The notes under the pieces were generated by a model, which had not been told where the DNA came from, searched no databases, and saw nothing but the letters and a program-made list of their open reading frames with translations. A DNA stretch of 64,000 bases from NCBI GenBank assembly GCA_017431225.1, contig JAFRLM010000007.1, positions 62,001 to 126,000 of the forward strand. The letters are read 5' to 3'. Both the position numbers and the translations under genes were made by a program. This DNA comes from Erysipelotrichaceae bacterium. GTDB lineage: Bacteria; Bacillota_I; Bacilli_A; Erysipelotrichales; Erysipelotrichaceae. Positions 1 through 7,450 of this stretch are shown here, in pieces (position 1 is the first letter of the stretch; each line of letters opens with the position of its first letter).

Positions 1-442
1 AGTCCTCGCTTCCCTGAAGCACGGATTCAAGACACTGTTATGCATCGGTGAGACAGCGGAAGAGAAGAACTTCGGGATCAGTGTCGAGGTCCTGCGCACA
101 CAGCTGAAAGTCGGTCTCCACGGTGTCGAAGAGAAAGATCTCGACAAGGTCTGGGTCGCTTACGAACCGGTCTGGTCGATCGGTGTCAACGGCACACCGG
201 CCAAAGCCGACTACGCGGAAGAGATGCATAAAGAGATCAAGAAATGCCTGAATGAGCTCTTCGGCAAAGCTTCGAAGAACATCCCGGTCCTTTACGGCGG
301 CAGCGTCAATCCGACCAACGCGGATGAGCTGATCGTTCAGAAGCATATCGATGGTCTTTTCACCGGCAGAGCTGCCTGGGATGCGGAGAAATTTGATCTT
401 CTGATCCGTCAGGCGCTGAAAGCCTACGCCAATAAAGACTAA
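1..442 (+). CDS. tpiA: Triosephosphate isomerase, C-terminal part (cut by window edge)
   Basis: The reading frame is open from base 2 and lacks its N-terminus because the window starts inside the gene; about 146 residues remain. Visible TIM signatures are CIGET, the catalytic-glutamate block AYEPVWSIG, and the phosphate-binding YGGSV followed by GLFTGRAAWD near the C-terminus. The enzyme interconverts dihydroxyacetone phosphate and glyceraldehyde 3-phosphate in glycolysis. A hairpin follows the stop codon, so it is probably the last gene of its transcript. Confidence 0.96.
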   Translation, partial: VLASLKHGFKTLLCIGETAEEKNFGISVEVLRTQLKVGLHGVEEKDLDKVWVAYEPVWSIGVNGTPAKADYAEEMHKEIKKCLNELFGKASKNIPVLYGGSVNPTNADELIVQKHIDGLFTGRAAWDAEKFDLLIRQALKAYANKD

Positions 443-454
443 AACAAAGACAGA

Positions 455-498
455 ACCGGGGAATGGAGGACATAAAGCGCTTCCGTTTCCCGGCTTTT
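455..498 (+). terminator. Intrinsic terminator after tpiA
   Basis: An imperfect CCGGGGAA / TTTCCCGG stem with a long AT-poor loop is followed by CTTTTTCTTT, directly downstream of the tpiA stop. Confidence 0.6.
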
Positions 499-549
499 TC
501 TTTGCCCGGAAAAACGGTTAAAAATTCCGGAAAATCTGAATAATAATGC

Positions 550-578
550 GTGACCGTCGGGGGAGTTTTGTATATACT
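550..578 (+). promoter_or_regulatory. Promoter giving a probable leaderless mRNA for the LTA-synthase-like gene
   Basis: A -35-like GTGACC (550-555), 17 nt spacer and a -10 TATACT (573-578) end 6 nt before the ATG at 585. The only purine-rich run (GGGGGAG, 558-564) lies upstream of the -10 and would not be transcribed, so no ribosome binding site remains. Confidence 0.6.
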
Positions 579-584
579 AATGAC

Positions 585-2540
585 ATGTCTAAACTGAGTC
601 TCGGGCTGTTTATTGGCCTGTATTTTATTGATTATATCTTCGGCATGGTGTCCTTCGGCGGGATCGAGCTGATCGCCGTTGCCCGCATGCTGGCGATCTC
701 TTTTTCGGTAGCGATGATCTTTTCCTTCCTGATCCGGAAGTTTCCGGAAAAGGTCAAGCTGTTGCTGAGCTTCATTCTGCTTTTGCTGTTTGCCGCCTAT
801 GCCTTCCTGGAGCTGCAGTTCAGCAATTTCCTGAACGCCTATTACAGCTTCCAGAACGTTGCTGACGGCGGATTCCGGGTCGGTGTCTTTGCCTGGTATT
901 TCATCAAGACGGCAAAACCGCAGTATTTCCTGACGCTCCTGGTCCCGCTGCTGTTTCTTCTGATCAACTTTAAGAATAAAGGCGCAAGCAAAGTATCGCT
1001 GAAGACCTTCGTCTTTTCGCTGATCATATTCGCAGTCGTGATCTTCACGCTGCCCTATGGCTCGCATAATTATCAGAGTGCTGTCCGCAACCAGGACAAC
1101 TTCGATTTCATCCTGCGCGAGACCGGCGTGAACACCTTCTTCTTTGAAGACCTGCGCGCTGTATTTGTCGGCAAGGACGAGACGCTCGTGATCGAGGAAA
1201 GCGCGGATCCTGAAGAGACCGCGGAAGCAACCCCGGAAACGACCGCGACACCGGAGACCGTCATTGAAAAGGATTCGCTGATCCGTGACTTCGATGACAG
1301 CCGCTGGAAAGCGGATATGGAAAAAGAGACCGATGAGACCGTCAAGTCGATCGACCAGTATCTGCTGAGCCGCAAGATCGAGGAACGCAACGAGAAGACC
1401 GGGATCTACGAGGGCTACAACTTCATCTACTTCCTGGTCGAATCGATGGACTATGTCGGCATCGATCCGGTGCTGACACCGACGATCTATAAGATGATGA
1501 CGGAAGGCTACCAGTTTCCCAACCATTACACGCCTGTCTTCAGCTGCGGCACCGGTGATTCGGAACTCGTCTCCATGACTTCCATGATGCCGTACGGTTC
1601 CGCCTGCACGGTCTACAGCGCGACACCGAACGATCTGAACAACTCGATGGCCGCCTTATTCAAGCGTGCCGGTTACGATACCTTCTCCTTCCACAACTGG
1701 GACGACCAGTTCTATAACCGCACCGAACTGCATGAATCCTACGGCATCGATGTCTATAAAGATATCGAAGACCTCGACATCCCGATCGTTCAGGGCTGGC
1801 AGTCTGACAACGTCCTGATGGAACAGGCGATCCCGGATTTCATCCATTCGGATAAATTCTTCACCTTCATCGTCACCTCGACCATGCACTGGCCGTATGA
1901 CGAAGGTTCCTATTACGGCAACTACTATCTGGAGGAGATCAACAAGGTCCATCCGGATTACCCGATCGAACTGAAGCGCTACATCAGCAAGACCATGGAA
2001 TTCGACAAGTCGCTGGCGACTTTGCTGGCAGCGCTCGAGGAAGAGGGCAAGCTCGACAATACCGTGATCTGCTTCTGGCCGGATCATCATCCCTTCAACC
2101 TCGATTACGGCGTGATCCGCTCCTATACCCAGAACGTCGACCGTTACGGGACCCACGGCTTCTATAAGTCCCCGCTGATCCTCTACAATGCCGCTACTCC
2201 GAGCGAGACGGTGGAGGATGTCTGCTCGACCTTCGACCACGTGCCGACGATCGCCAATCTCTTCGGCCTGAATTATGATCCGCGTCTTTATATGGGATCC
2301 GATATCTTCGGCGGCAACACGCGCGTCATGTTTGCCAACGGTGACTGGATCAGCGACGAAGGCATCTATACAGTCTCTGACGGCGCGTTCAACGCCTTTG
2401 AGGGAAAGAGCCTGAGCGAGAGCGAGATCGAAAAGAACTCGACGGAAGTCCGCAACCTGATCCGTGTCGGCCGGGCGATCGTGGATACCGACTATTTCCA
2501 TCTGCGCAACTACATCACCGATCCGGTCGAAAAAGAATAA
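585..2540 (+). CDS. LtaS-type sulfatase-family phosphoglycerol transferase
   Basis: This 651-residue membrane enzyme has five predicted membrane segments in the first ~175 residues, a Pro/Thr/Glu-rich linker, then an extracellular alkaline-phosphatase-fold domain. The nucleophile block reads CGTGDSE, matching the catalytic threonine region of LtaS, and FWPDHHP supplies metal-binding Asp/His. LtaS-family enzymes transfer glycerol phosphate from phosphatidylglycerol to build lipoteichoic acid; whether this copy makes polymer, primer or modifies another glycan cannot be told from sequence. I chose ATG 585 over the in-frame ATG at 546 because the -10 box falls between them. It is monocistronic, ending at a strong terminator. 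Confidence 0.85.
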   Translation: MSKLSLGLFIGLYFIDYIFGMVSFGGIELIAVARMLAISFSVAMIFSFLIRKFPEKVKLLLSFILLLLFAAYAFLELQFSNFLNAYYSFQNVADGGFRVGVFAWYFIKTAKPQYFLTLLVPLLFLLINFKNKGASKVSLKTFVFSLIIFAVVIFTLPYGSHNYQSAVRNQDNFDFILRETGVNTFFFEDLRAVFVGKDETLVIEESADPEETAEATPETTATPETVIEKDSLIRDFDDSRWKADMEKETDETVKSIDQYLLSRKIEERNEKTGIYEGYNFIYFLVESMDYVGIDPVLTPTIYKMMTEGYQFPNHYTPVFSCGTGDSELVSMTSMMPYGSACTVYSATPNDLNNSMAALFKRAGYDTFSFHNWDDQFYNRTELHESYGIDVYKDIEDLDIPIVQGWQSDNVLMEQAIPDFIHSDKFFTFIVTSTMHWPYDEGSYYGNYYLEEINKVHPDYPIELKRYISKTMEFDKSLATLLAALEEEGKLDNTVICFWPDHHPFNLDYGVIRSYTQNVDRYGTHGFYKSPLILYNAATPSETVEDVCSTFDHVPTIANLFGLNYDPRLYMGSDIFGGNTRVMFANGDWISDEGIYTVSDGAFNAFEGKSLSESEIEKNSTEVRNLIRVGRAIVDTDYFHLRNYITDPVEKE

Positions 2541-2551
2541 AAGAGAACATC

Positions 2552-2597
2552 AAAAACCGTCTGACCTGCAGAGCTTCCGCAAACAGACGGTTTTTCT
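2552..2597 (+). terminator. Intrinsic terminator
   Basis: AAAAACCGTCTG (2552-2563) pairs perfectly with CAGACGGTTTTT (2584-2595), ending in a T tract. Confidence 0.85.
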
Positions 2598-2628
2598 TTG
2601 TGTCTTTCTGCTGAAAAAGAAACTGCAT

Positions 2629-2634
2629 TATAAT
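2629..2634 (+). promoter_or_regulatory. -10 box of a probable leaderless transcript
   Basis: A perfect TATAAT at 2629-2634 is separated from ATG 2641 by GTAAGT (6 nt). No Shine-Dalgarno is present between them, and the -35 region is weak. Confidence 0.6.
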
Positions 2635-2640
2635 GTAAGT

Positions 2641-3624
2641 ATGAGAAACAGCTTGAAGAGCGCGGCCGCCCTCTGGGCGGAATCCGGGCTGACAGGAGAC
2701 TATGAAGTATGGTCCTTCGGGGACGCTCCCGATGAACTGGCTTATTTAGTGCTTTCCGGAAAGAAGATGGCGACGAGCTCCGCCTATGAATGTTATCTCG
2801 CGGAAGGCGAAAAGATCCCGCAGGAGGGAGAATACAGCGTGATCACCGATTCCTCCGATGAGGCCGTATGTATCATCCGGGATACCCGGATACGGATCGT
2901 GCCTTATAAAGACATCGACGCGGAGCACGCGTATAAAGAAGGTGAGGACGACCGTTCGCTTGCCTCTTACCGCTCGGTCCATGCGCCTTTCTTCGAGCAG
3001 GAGCTTGCGCTGTGCAAGAAGGATTTCAGCGAAGACAGTCTGATCGTGCTGGAGGAGTTTGAGCTGGTCTGGCCGAAACTGTATATGAAAGCTTTAAACG
3101 TCAAAGACGCGGAAGCGGAACACAAGGCTTTCACCCGCATTCCTACCGAGAACGGCTTTGAGAATCCGTTCTACGGACAGGATCTCGAGACGTTCCGCAA
3201 TGTCACGATCCCGCAGCTGATCAACGAGTCCGAAGGCATCAACTTAAAAAAGGACCATGTTCCGCAGACCTGCTTCATGTTGTGGCGGGAGCAGGAGATC
3301 GTCGGGATCTTCAAGGTACGTCACTGTCTGAATGAGATTACCCGCACCGGTTCCGGTCATATCGGCTACGCGATCGCTCCTGCATACCGCAACCGCGGTT
3401 ATGCGAGATACGGACTGGAACTGGCGATAAAAGAGCTGGAGAAGATGCCGGACTTCCCGGAAAAGGAAGTCTATCTCAGCTGCTATAAAAGCAACCCGGC
3501 ATCGCTGAAAGTCATGTTGAAGAACGGAGCGTATATCACTCATGAAGATCAGTGGCGCTATTTCGCACGTATTCCGGTCAGGATGAAGGAGAAAGAAGAT
3601 GGAATTCAGAGAGATCGTTCGTAA
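2641..3624 (+). CDS. ASCH domain-GNAT acetyltransferase fusion protein
   Basis: This 327-residue protein joins two modules. Residues ~1-145 resemble an ASCH domain of the YqfB/UPF0267 kind, with SGKKMATSSAYECY followed by a small beta barrel containing GEYSVITDSSDEAVCIIRDT. Residues ~150-320 form a GNAT fold with the acetyl-CoA loop APAYRNRGYARYGLELA and a typical end (ASLKVMLKNGAY). ASCH domains are linked to RNA or modified nucleoside binding, GNAT domains acetylate amines, so an RNA- or nucleoside-directed acetyltransferase is a reasonable but unproven idea. The start is set by the -10 box 6 nt upstream. The next gene overlaps its 3' end by 26 nt and is probably co-transcribed. Confidence 0.8.
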   Translation: MRNSLKSAAALWAESGLTGDYEVWSFGDAPDELAYLVLSGKKMATSSAYECYLAEGEKIPQEGEYSVITDSSDEAVCIIRDTRIRIVPYKDIDAEHAYKEGEDDRSLASYRSVHAPFFEQELALCKKDFSEDSLIVLEEFELVWPKLYMKALNVKDAEAEHKAFTRIPTENGFENPFYGQDLETFRNVTIPQLINESEGINLKKDHVPQTCFMLWREQEIVGIFKVRHCLNEITRTGSGHIGYAIAPAYRNRGYARYGLELAIKELEKMPDFPEKEVYLSCYKSNPASLKVMLKNGAYITHEDQWRYFARIPVRMKEKEDGIQRDRS

Positions 3625-4078
3625 AAAACAGATATTGAGCAAAGAGGAGTGTATCGCGGTCCTGAAAGAGGAACCGCGCGGTGTGCTTTCAGTCTATGGT
3701 CTGGAAGGCTATCCTTACGGCATGCCGATCAACCACTACTATGACGAGGAAAGCGGGAGTATCTATTTCCACGGCGGAAAAGGCGGTCACAAGATCGAAG
3801 CCATGCGAAAAGATGACCGTGTGTCTTTCTGTGTCTATGATCAGGGTTACCGCCGGGAAGGCGAATGGGCTTTGAATATCCGGAGCGTGATCGTATTCGG
3901 TCACATCGAATTCGTTGAAAGTCTCGAGGAGACCGAAAGGATCTCAAGAGCTCTTTGTTATAAATTCACGGATGACGAGGAATATATCCGCACGGAGATC
4001 GAGAAGTCACTGAAAGGAACTCTGTGCTTCAAACTCGTTCCGGAGCATATCTCCGGCAAGATCGTCAACGAGTCCTGA
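3599..4078 (+). CDS. Pyridoxamine 5'-phosphate oxidase-like FMN-binding protein (NimA-like)
   Basis: A 159-residue split-barrel flavoprotein of the PNPOx-like/Nim family. Family features are the N-terminal helix LSKEECIAVLKEEPRGVLSV, GMPINHYYD, IYFHGGKGGHKIEAMRKDDRVSFCVY, and a C-terminal FKLVPEHISGK. Members bind FMN and often reduce nitroaromatic drugs or bind haem; the actual substrate is not visible. A GGAG ribosome binding site lies inside the preceding ASCH-GNAT gene, so translation is likely linked to it. Confidence 0.85.
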   Translation: MEFREIVRKKQILSKEECIAVLKEEPRGVLSVYGLEGYPYGMPINHYYDEESGSIYFHGGKGGHKIEAMRKDDRVSFCVYDQGYRREGEWALNIRSVIVFGHIEFVESLEETERISRALCYKFTDDEEYIRTEIEKSLKGTLCFKLVPEHISGKIVNES

Positions 4079-4094
4079 TTCTTAAAGAGGAAAT

Positions 4095-4667
4095 ATGAAG
4101 AAAAGAACCGGCCTTCGCAGAAGTCTCGTTCTTCTGATCATTCTGCTGATCCCTGTACTGTGGAAGGGGACGGTCGATTTCGTCTGCCGGAACAATTATA
4201 AAGATCCTTTCGATGTCGCGGAATTCGACCGCGAACATCATACGTCCTTTGCCGCGAAAGAGCCTTTCTGTTCCCGGAACATCGAATACGCGTTCCCATT
4301 CTTTTTCAGGGAATATCGCTATCTCCAGTTCCGGGATCTTGCGGAATATCCTTTTACCTCGCTGCGCGTTTACGAGCAGGAGATGACGATTCCGAAGGAC
4401 GAGCGGCCGCACTGGCGGGTCGCGGAAACCGAGATCGATGTGGAAGGACTGAATGTCCATGTCGGGCTTTACCGTGCCGGGATCGGTGATTCCGGACCGG
4501 ACGGGAACGAATACAATCCCGCTTTCAAATACTGGTTCAGCAGGGACGGATATTTCTATGTCGGCTTCATCGACTATAACGAAGCGATGCGCCGGATCCC
4601 GCACGAGCTGAGCGCGGAAGATCTCGCGTATGTACGTAAGAATATTGAACTGTTATTCTTCTCTTAA
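4095..4667 (+). CDS. Membrane-anchored protein of unknown function
   Basis: A 190-residue protein I do not recognise. It begins with a basic stretch (MKKRTGLRRS) and one hydrophobic segment (residues ~10-26, LVLLIILLIPVLW) that looks like an uncleaved signal anchor, leaving ~160 residues outside the membrane. The body is rich in aromatic residues and contains two cysteines (~31 and ~58). It starts 16 nt after the flavoprotein gene behind AAAGAGGAA and closes this small operon, just before a terminator. Confidence 0.6.
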   Translation: MKKRTGLRRSLVLLIILLIPVLWKGTVDFVCRNNYKDPFDVAEFDREHHTSFAAKEPFCSRNIEYAFPFFFREYRYLQFRDLAEYPFTSLRVYEQEMTIPKDERPHWRVAETEIDVEGLNVHVGLYRAGIGDSGPDGNEYNPAFKYWFSRDGYFYVGFIDYNEAMRRIPHELSAEDLAYVRKNIELLFFS

Positions 4668-4682
4668 AAAATAAGGCATAAA

Positions 4683-4713
4683 AAAAGAGGCTGTCACACG
4701 ACAGCCTCTTTCG
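4683..4713. terminator. Bidirectional terminator between convergent genes
   Basis: AAAGAGGCTGT pairs with ACAGCCTCTTT around a 6-nt loop, with an A tract on the left and T run on the right, serving both the plus-strand operon and uraA on the minus strand. Confidence 0.85.
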
Positions 4714-4723
4714 TTGGCGTTGA

Positions 4724-6193
4724 TTACTGTTTTTTGTTGGAATCTTCGAAGGGGGCTTCCTCAACCTTGTCGACCGATGCGGTAAGCGGATCGAGATCAT
4801 CCGGTCCGGACATCTTGCCGCCGTTGACGGTGAGGTTCGTCAGGATACCGGCGATCAGAGCGGTAGCTAAGGCAGTGATGGTGAGCAGAGGTCCGCCGGT
4901 CGCCGGGTTCGTACCGAAGGTCAGGGACAGTCCGCCGATACCGACGACTAAGATCGCAGAGACAACGAAGAGGTTCTTGTTGTTGCCAAGGTCAACGTGC
5001 TTGATCATCTGCAGACCGGAGACAGCGATGAAACCGTACAGTGCGACACAGGCGCCGCCCATGACGCATTTCGGGATCGTGTTGATGACTGCGACGAACG
5101 GTGTGAAGAAGCTCAGCAGCATGCAGCCGATAGCGGCTGTGAAGATCGTGGAAGTGGATGCGTTGCCGGTGATAGCGACACAGCCGATGGATTCACCGTA
5201 AGTGGTATTTGCGGCACCGCCGAAGAAACCGCCGACGATGGAGCCAAGACCATCACCCATTAAAGTGTTGCCGAGGCCCGGATCATTGATCAGGTCGCGG
5301 TTGATGATGTTGCCGAGGTTCTTATGGTCAGCGATATGCTGGGCCAGTTCGACGACAGCGATCGGGACGAAGGTCAGAGCGATGTTGCCAAGCGCAGCGC
5401 CGTCGATCGGAAGGACATTAGCCGGTGTTTCGGTAAGTGCCTTAACGAAGACGAACTTCGGAAGATCAACGATCGAGGTGAGGCTGAAGGGTACGAACGC
5501 GTCGACGAAGGGCTGGAAACTCATGATCTGCAGTCCTTCGATACCGGCAGCTTTGCCGATCAGGGTCAGGACGAGAGAGACGATGTAGCCGGCGCCGACA
5601 CCGACGATAAAGGGGATCAGTTTGATGTTCTTGCTGCCGTGAACGGAAGCGTAAACGATCGCCAGGAAGGTCAGGAAACCGATCAGGATGGTCAGCAGGC
5701 TGTAGGTCGCGCCGCCGTTGGTGGACATCCAGCCGGTAGCTGTTCCGGAAAGGGAAAGACCGATGAGGGTGACGATCGGGCCGATGATGACAGTGGGCAT
5801 GAGTTTGTTGACCCAGTCAGCACCGACAGCCTTGATAACGAAGGCGATGACAACATAGACGAGACCGGCGAACAGGATGCCGACGATGACGCCCCAGTAA
5901 CCGTAGTTCATGCCGATGATCGCTGCGTAGGCACCTAAGAAGGTGAAGGATGATCCTAAGAAGACCGGGCTCTTTTTCTTGGAACAGAAGAGATAGACGA
6001 TCGTTCCGATACCGGCGCCGAACAGAGCCGCTGCCGGATCGAAGCTCAGAGTGGAACCGTCGCTCATTGCGTAGCTGCTCATCAGCATCGGCACGAGCAG
6101 AGTAGCGGCCATGATGGCGATCATCTGCTGGAAGGCGAAGATCAGGTTCTGAGTAAATGAAGGTTTGTCGTTGACGTCGTAGATCAGTTTCAT
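4724..6193 (-). CDS. uraA: NCS2-family uracil permease
   Basis: A 489-residue nucleobase/proton symporter with about 14 hydrophobic segments. Uracil-type signatures include VFLGSSFTFLGAYAAIIG in the third segment, a VELAQHIADHKNLG block with the conserved glutamate, and NTTYGESIGCVAITGNAS. The start is ATG 6193-6191 behind AGGAGGA; upstream in-frame ATGs lie inside the structured leader and are not credible. Its neighbours tudS, pyrR and upp support uracil rather than xanthine as substrate. Expression appears to be controlled by an attenuator in its leader and by its own promoter inside tudS. Confidence 0.88.
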   Translation of the reverse strand: MKLIYDVNDKPSFTQNLIFAFQQMIAIMAATLLVPMLMSSYAMSDGSTLSFDPAAALFGAGIGTIVYLFCSKKKSPVFLGSSFTFLGAYAAIIGMNYGYWGVIVGILFAGLVYVVIAFVIKAVGADWVNKLMPTVIIGPIVTLIGLSLSGTATGWMSTNGGATYSLLTILIGFLTFLAIVYASVHGSKNIKLIPFIVGVGAGYIVSLVLTLIGKAAGIEGLQIMSFQPFVDAFVPFSLTSIVDLPKFVFVKALTETPANVLPIDGAALGNIALTFVPIAVVELAQHIADHKNLGNIINRDLINDPGLGNTLMGDGLGSIVGGFFGGAANTTYGESIGCVAITGNASTSTIFTAAIGCMLLSFFTPFVAVINTIPKCVMGGACVALYGFIAVSGLQMIKHVDLGNNKNLFVVSAILVVGIGGLSLTFGTNPATGGPLLTITALATALIAGILTNLTVNGGKMSGPDDLDPLTASVDKVEEAPFEDSNKKQ

Positions 6194-6223
6194 ACGTGTT
6201 TCCTCCTGTTTGCCCCGGTTATA

Positions 6224-6249
6224 ATAAAAAACCTTGTCCGGAGACAAGG
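6224..6249 (-). terminator. Attenuator terminator in the uraA leader
   Basis: Reading the minus strand, CCTTGTC, a TCCG loop and GACAAGG form a perfect 7-bp hairpin followed by TTTTTT, ending ~30 nt upstream of the uraA start codon. Its position before, not after, a gene marks it as a regulatory terminator. Confidence 0.8.
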
Positions 6250-6339
6250 CAAGCATGCGAAGTAGCGACTGAAACCAGCCTATGACCGCCGCGCATCTTA
6301 CCAATATCTCGTATTGGCCTTAAAGATAGCCGTGCAACT
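6250..6339 (-). ncRNA. Structured leader RNA of uraA, class not recognised
   Basis: About 90 nt lie between the predicted transcription start (~6339) and the attenuator terminator. On the minus strand there is a hairpin CCAATA/TATTGG (loop CGAGA), extended below by ATCTT/AAGAT across a GG-containing internal loop, then a second hairpin GGCTG-GTTT-CAGTC. The PyrR-binding consensus (AGUCCNGNGAGGYU) is absent and I could not match a purine, preQ1, THF or PRPP aptamer. It may be an aptamer for uracil, a nucleotide or a thiopyrimidine, or a divergent PyrR target. Confidence 0.5.
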
Positions 6340-6345
6340 ATAAAA

Positions 6346-6374
6346 AGTCTAGCGGTTAGAATCCTCTTTGTCAA
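6346..6374 (-). promoter_or_regulatory. Promoter for uraA inside the 3' end of tudS
   Basis: On the minus strand a perfect -35 TTGACA (6374-6369), 17-nt spacer and -10 TAGACT (6351-6346) predict a start near 6339. It lies within the last codons of tudS, so uraA can be expressed apart from pyrR-tudS. Confidence 0.7.
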
Positions 6375-6813
6375 TAAGGGCGGCTTCCAAAAGGTCGATT
6401 TCCTCCTCGTTGAAGACCGGGTATCTGTTCTTCAGGAAGAGCGAGGCCGCTGTCCCGTTTCCGGGGATCAGGGTGCCGCTGAAAGTGCCGTCATAGATCC
6501 TGCCTTTGCCGCAGGAAGGGCTCTTGGCTTTTAAAAGCACCGCGTCTGCATGATTGAGCTCCGCGACATGCAGAGCGATCTCCGCGCCGCGCAGATACTG
6601 CTCGCTGACATCGGTCCCGAGCTTATTGATCACTTTTCCCTCAATGATCTCGGCCGGCGGACGGGGCGTGGAAAGACCGCCGTTCTGTTCCGGGCAGACA
6701 GGGATCAGGGTATGTTTTTCGGCGAGTTTCAGAACTCTTTCATTGGGACAGGACTTGCCGTCATAACGGCAAGGGATGCCCAGAAGACAGCCGCTAACAA
6801 CGATCCTGCTCAT
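6349..6813 (-). CDS. tudS: DUF523 protein, TudS-like thiouracil desulfurase
   Basis: A 154-residue DUF523/YbbK-type protein. Three cysteines in conserved motifs (C9 in VSGCLLG, C40 in PVCPEQNGGL, C101 in SPSCG) fit the three ligands of the [4Fe-4S] cluster known from TudS, where the free iron removes sulfur from thiouracil; C15 and C22 are extra. RYDG and the basic RPPAEI block are also typical. The ATG overlaps the pyrR stop by 4 nt (ATGA), implying translational coupling, and uraA follows. The location among uracil salvage genes supports desulfuration of thiolated uracil to uracil, although DUF523 members in general are not all characterised. Confidence 0.75.
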   Translation of the reverse strand: MSRIVVSGCLLGIPCRYDGKSCPNERVLKLAEKHTLIPVCPEQNGGLSTPRPPAEIIEGKVINKLGTDVSEQYLRGAEIALHVAELNHADAVLLKAKSPSCGKGRIYDGTFSGTLIPGNGTAASLFLKNRYPVFNEEEIDLLEAALIDKEDSNR

Positions 6814-7370
6814 GAAAACTTCTCCTTGATCTCAACATTGGTGAGCCCGTCGGAGGCATTGAAATGGACATTGATCACTTCGTTGTTGGAAGTCGGAACG
6901 TTTTTCCCGACATAGTCCGGACGGATCGGCAGTTCGCGGTGACCGCGGTCGACCAGTACCGCCAGAGAGACCTTTGCCGGGCGTCCGAGATCAAATAAAG
7001 CCTCGATCGCGGCTCTGACTGTCCGGCCGGTATAAAGGACATCGTCAACAAGGATGATATGCATGCCGTCCACCGAAAAAGGCAGATCTGCCTTCTGCAG
7101 CTGCGGGTTATCCGCGATCTTCTCCAGATCGTCACGGTAATACTTGATGTTGATGGAGCCTAACGGCAGCTCGATCCCGGTATTCCTGCGGATATTGTTG
7201 CGCAGGATCTCCGCCATCGGAACGCCGCGGGTCTCGATCCCGACCAGGGCAAGCTTGCTGGTGTCGGGGTTCTTCTCGATGATTTCATAAGATAAACGCA
7301 TCAGCGTCCTTTGTACGGTCGCTTCATCCATCAGCTGGACTTTGGTTTTTAAAGTGATCTTGTCTGTCAT
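6810..7370 (-). CDS. pyrR: PyrR bifunctional protein / uracil phosphoribosyltransferase
   Basis: A 186-residue type I phosphoribosyltransferase-fold protein. The PRPP-binding loop reads HIILVDDVLYTGRTVRAAIEAL and the flexible region GSINIKYYRDDL matches PyrR. In Bacillota PyrR binds leader RNAs of pyr genes in response to UMP and also has weak UPRTase activity. Here it heads pyrR-tudS(-uraA), and its own message is predicted to be leaderless, so any autoregulation by RNA binding in a 5' leader is excluded for pyrR itself. Confidence 0.93.
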   Translation of the reverse strand: MTDKITLKTKVQLMDEATVQRTLMRLSYEIIEKNPDTSKLALVGIETRGVPMAEILRNNIRRNTGIELPLGSINIKYYRDDLEKIADNPQLQKADLPFSVDGMHIILVDDVLYTGRTVRAAIEALFDLGRPAKVSLAVLVDRGHRELPIRPDYVGKNVPTSNNEVINVHFNASDGLTNVEIKEKFS

Positions 7371-7376
7371 GCCTTC

Positions 7377-7404
7377 ATTTTACAAGAAAGTGCGTTACCG
7401 TCAA
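7377..7404 (-). promoter_or_regulatory. pyrR promoter, probable leaderless transcript
   Basis: Minus strand: -35 TTGACG (7404-7399), 16-nt spacer, -10 TAAAAT (7382-7377), then GAAGGC and the pyrR ATG. The best-supported leaderless promoter in the window because both hexamers are strong. Confidence 0.75.
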
Positions 7405-7416
7405 TGAAAAGAAACG

Positions 7417-7425
7417 TGTTAAGAT
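7417..7425 (+). promoter_or_regulatory. Extended -10 promoter of upp
   Basis: TG at 7417-7418 followed by T and TAAGAT (7420-7425) forms an extended -10. The expected start (~7432) leaves a short leader with AAGAGG at 7437-7442. Confidence 0.5.
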
Positions 7426-7450
7426 TAAAAAAAGAAAAGAGGCCATGATT

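Noticed and set aside
546..584. Upstream ATG at 546 as start of the LtaS-like gene, and comparable upstream starts for uraA (6304), uvrB (47473) and the VWA gene (58253)
   Set aside because: These codons fall in promoter or leader elements or lack ribosome binding sites; family alignment supports the downstream starts.
6224..6339. PyrR-binding anti-antiterminator in the uraA leader
   Set aside because: The conserved AGUCCNGNGAGGYU-like loop is not present in the transcribed strand, so I did not call it a PyrR element.
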